Source of the DNA: Nocardioides sp.
GTDB taxonomy: Bacteria > Actinomycetota > Actinomycetes > Propionibacteriales > Nocardioidaceae
Assembly: GCA_030145945.1 (NCBI GenBank)
Contig: JASLDK010000009.1
Coordinates: forward strand, 1-21,066
DNA length: 21,066 bases
Direction of reading: 5' to 3'
Shown: in pieces, positions 7,021-16,678 of the stretch
How the letters are laid out: every line of letters starts with the position of its first letter
Position numbering within the stretch: position 1 is the stretch's first letter
Program-made: the position numbers and the translations under genes
The notes under the pieces: model-generated
Database searches by the model: none
What the model saw: the letters and a program-made list of their open reading frames with translations, nothing else
Told to the model about the DNA's origin: nothing

Positions 7021-8301
7021 TCACTCCCAGACGCGGACGTAGTCGACGCTCATGGTCGCCGGCACCGGCGTCGCATCGGTCGCCCGGTTGTCGGACGTTC
7101 CGATCAACATGGTGAGCGCGACGATGTAACGCTTGTCGAACGCCTTGTTCGCCGAGGTGTTCGTCAGACACGGACTGCCGTTCACACTGATGTCGATGCG
7201 CTCGGGTGACCACTCGAGCAGGTAGGTGTTGTCCGTGCCTCGCTGTGCGCGACAGTTCCAGGACGTGTTCACGCCCGGGCGCGGCCCGCCGTTGTCATTC
7301 CAGGTGTAGTGCAGGAAGGGGATGGCGAGGGAGGGGTGTTGGGAGTAGGTCTCGGTGATGTCGATCTCCCCGGCCGTGGGCCACAGCTCGAACGGGTTCT
7401 GAAAGCGGGCGTCGGGCCACAGCCAGAAGGCCTCGTGCAGGCCGGGCACGGTCGAGGCCGTGTTGGAGAAGCGGGCCTCGAAGCGGCCGTACTGCTGACT
7501 GAACCTGTCGTAGGACATCACTCCGCCCGAGGTGTACGTCGTTGCCGGGTTCGCCTTCTTGAGGCAGGTCCGGGGCGTGGTGCCGTGCCGCAGCGTGAGG
7601 CGAAGGCGACCTCCCGACACCGAGACGTTCTTCGGGTCGTCTCGGTAGCAGGCGTAGCGCGCCTGCTGCTCACCACTGTTGAAGTCCGTCTGCGGCACCC
7701 ACTTGTCCCGGTTCAAGGTGGTGCCGTCGAAGTCGTCGAAGAACGAGCAGGACCAGAAGGTTCCGTCAGCCTTGCGTGGTCGAGGACCGCACTCGTCAGA
7801 GGGCCCGGCAGGTTCCTGGGGGTGCGGCTGACGGGGACCGACCGGCGCTCCTGGCGCGGCCGAGGCGTCGGCCAGGCCTGTGGCCTCCCCTGCGACCGCT
7901 CGCGGCAGTGGGCGTGCCTTGCTGGACCGGCCGCCCCCGACGATGCGCACCCGGCCGACCTTCGTGGCGCTGAGAGCGACGCGCGCGGAGAATGCATGTC
8001 GCCGGACTCGCGCCCTTGCCGCAGTGCGCCACCGTTTCCCGGAGCGCACCTGGATGACGACTCGCTTCTGTCGTGCCACTCCGACGATGTGGGCGACCGG
8101 CCCGGGCCCTACGACGACCGAGGTGATCAGCGGTGTCCGGGCTGCCTTGACGGCCGGCGGATCGCCCACCGGTGGTTGTCCGATCGCCGGCCCGGCGCAG
8201 CCGACGGCGAGCGCGAGCGACGCCACGACGAGCGCCACCCGTCTGGAGGTGGCACCTGCGCCCACTGGCCGGGCCAGCAGCGCATGCACAGTCATGTTCA
8301 C
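7021..8301 (-). CDS. Secreted GH16 family glycoside hydrolase lipoprotein
   Basis: A 426-residue extracytoplasmic beta-glucanase-type enzyme. Residues 1-34 are a signal peptide with a basic start and the hydrophobic core VALVVASLALAVG before C35, a lipobox-like site (A-V-G-C, slightly off consensus). Residues 55-125 look like a small beta-sandwich domain (KRVVIQVRSGKRWRTAARARV), of the Ig-like kind common in Nocardioides exoproteins. A Pro/Ala/Gly linker covers about 134-170. The GH16 domain spans about 175-426, with the catalytic motif GEIDITE giving nucleophile E312, D314 and acid/base E317, and the C-terminal strand MSVDYVRVW. Family members cleave beta-1,3/1,4-glucans, laminarin, agarose or related polymers; the substrate here is not determined. 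GTG 8301 is chosen since GGGAG lies 6 nt upstream; ATG 8295 two codons later is an alternative. The first half of the gene opposes the phosphatase gene's promoter region. Confidence 0.92.
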   Translation of the reverse strand: MNMTVHALLARPVGAGATSRRVALVVASLALAVGCAGPAIGQPPVGDPPAVKAARTPLITSVVVGPGPVAHIVGVARQKRVVIQVRSGKRWRTAARARVRRHAFSARVALSATKVGRVRIVGGGRSSKARPLPRAVAGEATGLADASAAPGAPVGPRQPHPQEPAGPSDECGPRPRKADGTFWSCSFFDDFDGTTLNRDKWVPQTDFNSGEQQARYACYRDDPKNVSVSGGRLRLTLRHGTTPRTCLKKANPATTYTSGGVMSYDRFSQQYGRFEARFSNTASTVPGLHEAFWLWPDARFQNPFELWPTAGEIDITETYSQHPSLAIPFLHYTWNDNGGPRPGVNTSWNCRAQRGTDNTYLLEWSPERIDISVNGSPCLTNTSANKAFDKRYIVALTMLIGTSDNRATDATPVPATMSVDYVRVWE

Positions 8302-8408
8302 AACACGCTCCCGAGTGCGGTTGAGTTGCTGGAGTCCTGATCCTTCCAGAGCCCTGCCGAGACGGGAAGGTGGTGCCCGCACGTGCACGGCAGGTGTGTC
8401 CATGGCTC

Positions 8409-8414
8409 TACGCT
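8409..8414 (+). promoter_or_regulatory. Putative -10 box (TACGCT) of the histidine phosphatase gene
   Basis: TACGCT is followed by CGTGCC (6 nt) and the ATG at 8421. No Shine-Dalgarno sequence is present. It could drive the whole 8421-10498 group, although the next gene also has its own box. Confidence 0.5.
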
Positions 8415-8420
8415 CGTGCC

Positions 8421-9158
8421 ATGGCCACCCTCCTGCTGGTTCGCCACGGGCGCACCACCGCCAACGCGTCCGGGCTCCTCGCCGGCCGGACCCCCGGCGT
8501 CCGCCTGGACGATCTCGGCATCGAGCAGGCGAAGCGAGCCGGGGCGCGGATCGCATCGGTCCCGATCGCAGCGCTCGTGACCAGCCCCCAGGAGCGGTGC
8601 CGGCAGACGGCGCGTGCGGTCGCCGATGCGCAGCGAGACGCCGGACGGCCGGTCGAGAAGACCGTCACGGACAAGTCACTGGCCGAGTGCGACTACGGCG
8701 AGTGGCAGGGCCGGACGATTCGCGAGCTCGCCAAGGAGCCGCTCTGGTCGACCGTCCAGCGGCAGCCCTCGGCGGTCACGTTTCCAGGCGGCGAATCCAT
8801 GGTCGCGATGCAACACCGCGCGGTCTCGGCCGTGCGACGTGTCGACGCAGCGCTCACCGCCGCCCACGGTGCCGAGGCCGTGTGGGTGGCGGTCAGTCAC
8901 GGGGACATCATCAAGTCGCTGCTCGCGGACGCACTCGGCATGCACCTCGACCTGTTCCAGCGGATCAATGTCGACCCCGCGTCCATCTCGATCATCAGGT
9001 ACGCCGACGACCGGCCCTATGTTCTCGCGAGCAACACCCACGAGGGGGATCTTGGGTGGCTGGCGCCGAAGCCTGCCGGTCGGCGCTCGGGCAAGACAAG
9101 GGCCCGGAAGTCCTCCGACACGGGCGCCGTGGTCGGCGGCGGCGCCGGTCCTGCCTGA
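8421..9158 (+). CDS. Histidine phosphatase family protein (MSMEG_4193-type phosphomutase/phosphatase)
   Basis: A 245-residue cytosolic member of the phosphoglycerate-mutase-like histidine phosphatase superfamily. The catalytic pocket is complete: R8-H9-G10 in LLVRHGRT with H9 as phospho-acceptor, R61 in SPQERCRQTA, acid E89 in LAECDYGEW, and H160 in AVSHGDIIK. The C-terminus from about 222 is a basic, low-complexity tail. It belongs to the actinobacterial group named after MSMEG_4193, one of a trio of uncharacterised proteins that occur together (with DUF3090 and the SCO1664 family), exactly as found here. The M. tuberculosis equivalent Rv2135c sits beside uppP, from memory. The physiological substrate is unknown. 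Its ATG lies 6 nt after a -10-like box. The next gene follows after 31 bp. Confidence 0.92.
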   Translation: MATLLLVRHGRTTANASGLLAGRTPGVRLDDLGIEQAKRAGARIASVPIAALVTSPQERCRQTARAVADAQRDAGRPVEKTVTDKSLAECDYGEWQGRTIRELAKEPLWSTVQRQPSAVTFPGGESMVAMQHRAVSAVRRVDAALTAAHGAEAVWVAVSHGDIIKSLLADALGMHLDLFQRINVDPASISIIRYADDRPYVLASNTHEGDLGWLAPKPAGRRSGKTRARKSSDTGAVVGGGAGPA

Positions 9159-9176
9159 CGGGCTGTGACCGACCAC

Positions 9177-9182
9177 TAGGCT
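9177..9182 (+). promoter_or_regulatory. Putative -10 box (TAGGCT) of the DUF3090 gene
   Basis: TAGGCT is followed by CGACGAC (7 nt) and the ATG at 9190, in the short gap after the phosphatase gene. It suggests an internal leaderless promoter within an apparent operon. Confidence 0.45.
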
Positions 9183-9189
9183 CGACGAC

Positions 9190-9744
9190 ATGCCGATCGT
9201 CCACGGATTCGACCCGCCCGAGCGCTTCGTCGCCGGCACCGTCGGCGAGCCCGGCAGCCGAACCTTCTTCCTGCAGGCCCGCACCGGTCAGCGGTTGGTG
9301 TCGGTCGCCCTGGAGAAGCAGCAGGTCGAGGCTCTCGCCGAACGCATCGGCGAACTGCTCGACGAGGTGATCGCGGACGGCCGCACCCAGGCGCTGGTGC
9401 CGGCGGTGGCTCCGTTCGGACTAGCGGACGACGATCCCTTGGAGTCGCCGATCGAGGAGGAGTTCCGCGCCGGAACGATGACCCTGTCATGGGATCCCGA
9501 CGACGAGCGGGTCGTCGTTGAGGTCTTCCCGGTCGGCGAGGAGCCTGCGGAGCTGTCCTCGGGTGAGGAGGCAGCCGAGATGCTGCTGGTCCGTCTGGAG
9601 CCCGGTCAGGCGCGGGCGTTCGTGAGCCGCGCCGAGAACGTCGTCGGCGCTGGTCGCCCGAGCTGCCCGTTCTGCGGGCAGCCGATCGATCCCGACGGCC
9701 ACCTGTGCGTGCGGGCCAACGGCTTCAAGCGCCGCGACCCGTGA
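9190..9744 (+). CDS. DUF3090 family protein
   Basis: A 184-residue protein of the actinobacterial DUF3090 family, function unknown. It begins with the family pattern FDPPERFVAGTVGEPGSRTFFLQA, has an acidic central region, and ends with a zinc-ribbon-like motif: C159-P-F-C162, then H171-L-C173 in the segment CPFCGQPIDPDGHLC. That motif could bind one zinc ion, or mediate contact with a partner. It is the middle member of the conserved phosphatase/DUF3090/SCO1664 trio. The ATG at 9190 is supported by the -10-like TAGGCT and by the family N-terminus. Only 13 bp separate its stop from the next gene, so they are almost certainly cotranscribed. Confidence 0.92.
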   Translation: MPIVHGFDPPERFVAGTVGEPGSRTFFLQARTGQRLVSVALEKQQVEALAERIGELLDEVIADGRTQALVPAVAPFGLADDDPLESPIEEEFRAGTMTLSWDPDDERVVVEVFPVGEEPAELSSGEEAAEMLLVRLEPGQARAFVSRAENVVGAGRPSCPFCGQPIDPDGHLCVRANGFKRRDP

Positions 9745-9757
9745 GCACCCGTCGCCG

Positions 9758-10498
9758 GTGAGCCTGGAGATCAAGGGCCGGATCATGCCGGCCTCCAACG
9801 CGACCTTCCTCGCAGAGTCGGACGGCTGCGAGGTCGTCTACAAACCGGTCAGGGGCGAGCGGCCGTTGTGGGACTTCCCCGACGGGACGCTCGCCGGGCG
9901 CGAGGTCAGCGCATGGCTGCTGTCCGAGGCAACCGGTTGGAATGTCGTTCCCCGCACCTGGATCGGTGACGGCCCGCACGGGCCGGGCATGGTCCAGGAC
10001 TGGCAGAGCATCGACGCCGAGGTCGAGGCAGTCACGCTGCAGCCCGCGGGCAGTGAGCCCGAGGGCTGGCTGAACGTCATCGAAGGCCTCGACGATCGCG
10101 ACCGTCCGGTCGTGCTCGTCCACGAGGACACCGTGGCCCTGCGCCGGATCGCCGTCTTCGACGTGCTCGCCAACAACGCGGACCGCAAGGGCGGGCATGT
10201 GCTGGCGATGCCCGGAGGCCATCGGTACGGCGTCGACCACGGCATCGCCTTCCATCACGAGCCCAAGCTCCGCACCGTGCTCTGGGGCTGGGCGGGCTCG
10301 CCGCTCCACGACGACGAGATCGACGTCGTACGCCGCGTGCTCGAAGCCGTGCGGGGCGAACTCGGCGAGCAGTTGGCCGAGCATCTGGCCGAACACGAGA
10401 TCGCGGCGTTGGAACGACGTACCGAGAGGTTGCTCGCTGCCGGAGTCCTGCCCGACCCTTCAGACGGCTGGCCGCCCATCCCGTGGCCGCCCTTCTGA
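9758..10498 (+). CDS. SCO1664 family protein (distant phosphatidylinositol 3/4-kinase-like fold)
   Basis: A 246-residue cytosolic protein of the SCO1664 family, which has distant similarity to the PI3/PI4-kinase catalytic core. The kinase-like features I can see are K29 in VVYKPVRGE (ATP-binding lysine position), E49 in AGREVSA, the catalytic-loop-like VFDVLANNADRKGGH with D135, N140 and D142, and D160 in GVDHGIAFH (DFG-like metal site). These residues suggest that it may be catalytically active, but no substrate is known. Translation starts at GTG 9758, 13 bp after the DUF3090 stop; only a weak GAG precedes it, which fits translational coupling. It closes the conserved trio and lies just before mshC. 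In M. tuberculosis a cysQ gene sits at this point (from memory), but none is present here. Confidence 0.9.
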   Translation: MSLEIKGRIMPASNATFLAESDGCEVVYKPVRGERPLWDFPDGTLAGREVSAWLLSEATGWNVVPRTWIGDGPHGPGMVQDWQSIDAEVEAVTLQPAGSEPEGWLNVIEGLDDRDRPVVLVHEDTVALRRIAVFDVLANNADRKGGHVLAMPGGHRYGVDHGIAFHHEPKLRTVLWGWAGSPLHDDEIDVVRRVLEAVRGELGEQLAEHLAEHEIAALERRTERLLAAGVLPDPSDGWPPIPWPPF

Positions 10499-10520
10499 TC
10501 CGGGTCCCGACACCAGCAAC

Positions 10521-10526
10521 TAGCAT
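10521..10526 (+). promoter_or_regulatory. Putative -10 box (TAGCAT) of mshC
   Basis: TAGCAT is followed by CAAGGC (6 nt) and the ATG at 10533. It suggests that mshC has its own leaderless promoter in addition to any read-through from the upstream trio. Confidence 0.5.
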
Positions 10527-10532
10527 CAAGGC

Positions 10533-11768
10533 ATGCGCGCATGGAATGCCCCGGGTGTCCCGGTGCTCCCGGTCTCCGGCCCCCCGGTCGTCCTCCACGA
10601 CACCGCCTCCGGTGGCAAGGTCACGCACGAGCCCGACGGTGCCGCGCGCCTCTATGTCTGCGGCATCACGCCGTATGACGCCACCCACATCGGCCACGCC
10701 AACACCTACATCGCCTTCGACCTGCTGAACCGGGCGTGGCGTGCCGCGGGTCACGACGTGCGCTACGTCCAGAACGTCACCGACGTCGACGACCCGCTGC
10801 TCGAGCGCGCCGACAAGGTGGGGGTGGACTGGGTCGACCTCGCGGAGCGCGAGACCGAGCTGTTCCGCAAGGACATGGAGGCGCTGCGCGTCCTTCCGCC
10901 GGCCGAGTACGTCGGCGCAGTCGAGTCGATCCCGCTCGTCATCGACCTGATCCAGCGGCTCGAGGCCGCGGGTTCGGTCTACCGCGTCGACCGGGACCTC
11001 TACTTCTCCGTCACCGCCGACCCGGCGTTCGGCGAGGAGTCCAACTATGACCGCGACACGATGCTGGCGTTCTTCGCCGAGCGCGGTGGCGACCCCGACA
11101 CCCCGGGCAAGAAGGACCCGCTCGACTGCGTCGTGTGGCGTGGCGAGCGGGAGGGCGAGCCAGCTTGGGAGAGCCCCTTCGGTCGTGGGCGACCCGGCTG
11201 GCACATCGAGTGCGCCGCGATCGCGCTGCAGCACCTCGGCCCCGCCTTCGACGTCCAGGCCGGCGGCAGCGACCTGGTCTTCCCGCACCACGAGATGTGC
11301 GCGGGCCACGTCCAGGTCGCGAGCGGTGAGCCGTTCGCGAAGGGCTACGCCCACGCCGGGATGGTCGCCTACGACGGTCAGAAGATGTCCAAGTCCCTCG
11401 GCAACCTGGTCTTCGTCTCAGCGCTGCGCAACAGCGACATCGACCCGATGGCCATCCGTCTCGCGCTGATGCGGCACCACTACCGCGAGGACTGGGAGTG
11501 GACCGACGCCCACCTGTGGCAGGCGGTCGACGACGTCACCGAGTGGCGTCGCGCGCTGGCCCTCGGTGCGGGAGCCCCTGCCGCTCCGGTGGTCGAGGAG
11601 ATCCTCGCGGCGCTCGCTGACGACATCGACGCTCCCCGGGCCACGGCCGTCGTGGACGCATGGGTCAAGGCCACCCTCGGCACCGACGGTCTCGCCGACA
11701 ACAGCGACCCCGATGCCGCGGTCACGCTGCTGCCGGCGCTCGATGCGGCGCTCGGTCTCGCCTTCTGA
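10533..11768 (+). CDS. mshC: L-cysteine:1D-myo-inositol 2-amino-2-deoxy-alpha-D-glucopyranoside ligase MshC (mycothiol synthesis)
   Basis: A 411-residue cysteinyl-tRNA-synthetase-like ligase that joins cysteine to GlcN-inositol with ATP, the third-last chemical step toward mycothiol, the main low-molecular-weight thiol of Actinobacteria. The Rossmann core begins after the characteristic N-terminus MRAWNAPGVPVLP, which marks MshC rather than CysS. Motifs are C43 in YVCGITPYDATHIGH (zinc ligand), the HIGH motif at 52-55, WHIEC at 223-227 with C227, PHHE at 251-254, and KMSKS at 284-288. CysS normally has a longer anticodon-binding C-terminus, which is absent here. The length matches MshC. The stop is embedded in a palindrome shared with the convergent PAC2 gene. 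Identification is strong, and it is also the best evidence that the host is actinobacterial. Confidence 0.97.
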   Translation: MRAWNAPGVPVLPVSGPPVVLHDTASGGKVTHEPDGAARLYVCGITPYDATHIGHANTYIAFDLLNRAWRAAGHDVRYVQNVTDVDDPLLERADKVGVDWVDLAERETELFRKDMEALRVLPPAEYVGAVESIPLVIDLIQRLEAAGSVYRVDRDLYFSVTADPAFGEESNYDRDTMLAFFAERGGDPDTPGKKDPLDCVVWRGEREGEPAWESPFGRGRPGWHIECAAIALQHLGPAFDVQAGGSDLVFPHHEMCAGHVQVASGEPFAKGYAHAGMVAYDGQKMSKSLGNLVFVSALRNSDIDPMAIRLALMRHHYREDWEWTDAHLWQAVDDVTEWRRALALGAGAPAAPVVEEILAALADDIDAPRATAVVDAWVKATLGTDGLADNSDPDAAVTLLPALDAALGLAF

Positions 11769-11781
11769 CCGGACCGGTCAG
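11765..11781. terminator. Palindromic hairpin at the convergent mshC/PAC2 ends
   Basis: CTGACCGG, a central A and CCGGTCAG form perfect 8-bp arms. The mshC stop (11766-11768) and the PAC2 stop (complement of 11778-11780) are both inside the arms. There is no T tract, so a bidirectional end hairpin is inferred. Confidence 0.45.
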
Positions 11782-12626
11782 TCGCCGTCGCCGCGGCGCT
11801 TGAGGTACCGCTCGAACTCCCGGGCAATGGCCTCGCCCGTCGCCTCGGGCAGGTCGGCGGTGTCGCGCGACTCCTCGAGCGAGCGTACGTAGTCGGCGAT
11901 GTCCTCGTCGTCCTCGGCGAGCTCGTTGACGCCGCGCTCCCATGCCTGCGCCTCGTCGGGCAGGTCGCCGAGCGGCATCGGGATCTCGAGGAGGTCCTCG
12001 AGACGGGTCAGCAGTGCCAAGGTGGCCTTGGGGCAGGGCGGCTGCGCGACGTAGTGGGGGACCGCCGCCCAGTAGGCCATCGCAGGGATGTCGACGCGCG
12101 CGCATGCATCCATGAGCACGCCGACGATTCCGGTCGGACCCTCGTAGGTGGACTGCTCGAGGTCGAGCTTCTCCATCAGGTCGGGCTCGGTCGTCGAACC
12201 CGACACAGGGATCGGTCGAGTGTGGGGACTGTCAGAGAGCAGTGCGCCCAACGTCACGAACAGCTCGCACCCGAGCTCATCGATGGTCTGGAGCAGTTCG
12301 GAGGTGAACTGTCGCCACTTCATGTTGGGCTCGATCCCGCGGATGAAGACGACGTCACGGTCGAGCTGCGGGGGAGAGGCGATCGCGACGTGGGTGCTCG
12401 GCCAGGTGAGCTTGCGGAAGCCGTTCTCGTCGATGCCGATGGTCGGCCGATTGACCTGGAAGTCGTAGTACTCCTCCGGATCGATGGCGGCGACCACCTT
12501 GGCACCCCAGGCCCGCATCAGGTGGTCCACGACCGCCGTCGCGGACTCGGCTGCGTCGTTCCAGCCTTCGAAGGCGGCGATCACCAGGGGGCGGACCAGT
12601 TCGGGGACCGTCTCGATCTCCATCAT
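11778..12626 (-). CDS. PAC2 family protein (proteasome-assembly-chaperone-like fold)
   Basis: A 282-residue cytosolic protein of the PAC2 family, whose fold is shared with eukaryotic proteasome assembly chaperone 2 and with archaeal PbaB. Family features visible are VIAAFEGWNDAAESATAVVDHL near the N-terminus, the DPEEYYDFQVNRPT segment, LGALLSDSPHTRPIPVSG in the middle, and the YVAQPPCPKATLALL segment. The C-terminal ~70 residues are acidic and helical (ELAEDDEDIADYVRSLEES). The role in actinobacteria is not settled. The M. tuberculosis homologue Rv2125 (from memory) is also divergent from metH. The ATG at 12626 is preferred over the ATG at 12623, since TAGGCT ends exactly 6 nt before it. The promoter region interlocks with that of metH. 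Confidence 0.93.
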   Translation of the reverse strand: MMEIETVPELVRPLVIAAFEGWNDAAESATAVVDHLMRAWGAKVVAAIDPEEYYDFQVNRPTIGIDENGFRKLTWPSTHVAIASPPQLDRDVVFIRGIEPNMKWRQFTSELLQTIDELGCELFVTLGALLSDSPHTRPIPVSGSTTEPDLMEKLDLEQSTYEGPTGIVGVLMDACARVDIPAMAYWAAVPHYVAQPPCPKATLALLTRLEDLLEIPMPLGDLPDEAQAWERGVNELAEDDEDIADYVRSLEESRDTADLPEATGEAIAREFERYLKRRGDGD

Positions 12627-12632
12627 TCGTCC

Positions 12633-12638
12633 AGCCTA
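12633..12638 (-). promoter_or_regulatory. Putative -10 box (TAGGCT) of the PAC2 gene
   Basis: On the minus strand TAGGCT is followed by GGACGA (6 nt) and the ATG at 12626. With a 17-nt spacer its -35 site would fall at about 12656-12661, on top of the metH -10 box. Confidence 0.5.
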
Positions 12639-12653
12639 GTCAGCGATCAGGGT

Positions 12654-12659
12654 TAGGAT
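12654..12659 (+). promoter_or_regulatory. Putative -10 box (TAGGAT) of metH
   Basis: TAGGAT lies about 7-9 nt upstream of the first base of the P1 helix of the leader RNA (12668). A start at 12665-12668 would therefore begin the mRNA at the riboswitch. No convincing -35 is seen. Confidence 0.45.
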
Positions 12660-12667
12660 GGACAACA

Positions 12668-12760
12668 GTCGAGAGGCGTTGCAACGGAAGGGCCGCACAG
12701 GTGCCCGTCCGCCACGCTCGACCGAATCACCAAGGGCGCCTTCCATACTTTGGAAGGGAT
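12668..12760 (+). promoter_or_regulatory. Candidate S-adenosylhomocysteine (SAH) riboswitch and expression platform in the metH leader
   Basis: Aptamer: P1 is GTCGAG 12668-12673 with CTCGAC 12717-12722, perfect. AGGCGT 12674-12679 pairs as a pseudoknot with GCGCCT 12736-12741 (five Watson-Crick pairs and one G-U). TGCAA 12680-12684 follows, then an internal stem CGGAaGGGC 12685-12693 with GCCCgTCCG 12703-12711 (eight pairs, one mismatch, 9-nt loop), then CCA.GCTCG 12712-12720. This order and the UGCAA and CCA.GCUCG segments match the SAH riboswitch, known upstream of ahcY and metH. Platform: CCTTCC 12739-12744 pairs perfectly with GGAAGG 12752-12757, the metH ribosome binding site. Its first three bases are also needed for the pseudoknot, so the folded aptamer should release the site: an ON switch triggered by SAH. 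The stem matching the known P4 is weak here (CC/GG only). No covariation data were available. Confidence 0.7.
12752..12758 (+). promoter_or_regulatory. Ribosome binding site of metH (GGAAGGG)
   Basis: GGAAGGG ends 8 nt before the ATG at 12767, which fixes the start. In the absence of the pseudoknot it is covered by CCTTCC at 12739-12744 across a 7-nt loop. Confidence 0.75.
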
Positions 12761-12766
12761 GGTTCC

Positions 12767-16540
<3,774 letters not shown>

Positions 16541-16558
16541 GCCGACCGGACGTCGCTC

Positions 16559-16601
16559 GTGCCGCGCTGAGCACTCACCTGGTGAGTGCTCAGCGCGGCA
16601 C
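16559..16601 (+). terminator. Perfect 21-bp inverted repeat after metH (probable terminator)
   Basis: Left arm 16559-16579, a single T at 16580, and right arm 16581-16601 are perfect reverse complements (arms begin GTGCCGCGC and end GCGCGGCAC). The RNA would form a very stable hairpin starting 18 nt after the metH stop. No T tract follows, as is usual for actinobacterial hairpin terminators. Confidence 0.7.
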
Positions 16602-16610
16602 AGCGCATTT

Positions 16611-16628
16611 CCCGGTCGTCGACCCGGG
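16611..16628. repeat. Imperfect palindrome upstream of the PucR gene
   Basis: CCCGGTCGTCGACCCGGG contains the exact palindrome GGTCGTCGACC (16614-16624) flanked by CCC and CGGG. It is about 50 bp upstream of the regulator start. It may be an autoregulatory operator or chance in GC-rich DNA. Confidence 0.25.
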
Positions 16629-16678
16629 CTTGCGGAGTCGGCACGCGGCACAGCATCATCGCGCTCGTGAACACCGCT

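Noticed and set aside
10533..11768. Cysteinyl-tRNA synthetase (CysS) as the identity of this gene.
   Set aside because: The N-terminus MRAWNAPGVPVLP, the shorter C-terminus and the genomic setting are those of MshC.
12640..12766. A cobalamin riboswitch or SAM riboswitch in the metH leader.
   Set aside because: The leader is too short and lacks a recognisable B12 box; the SAM-I/IV core patterns are not present. The SAH layout fits far better.
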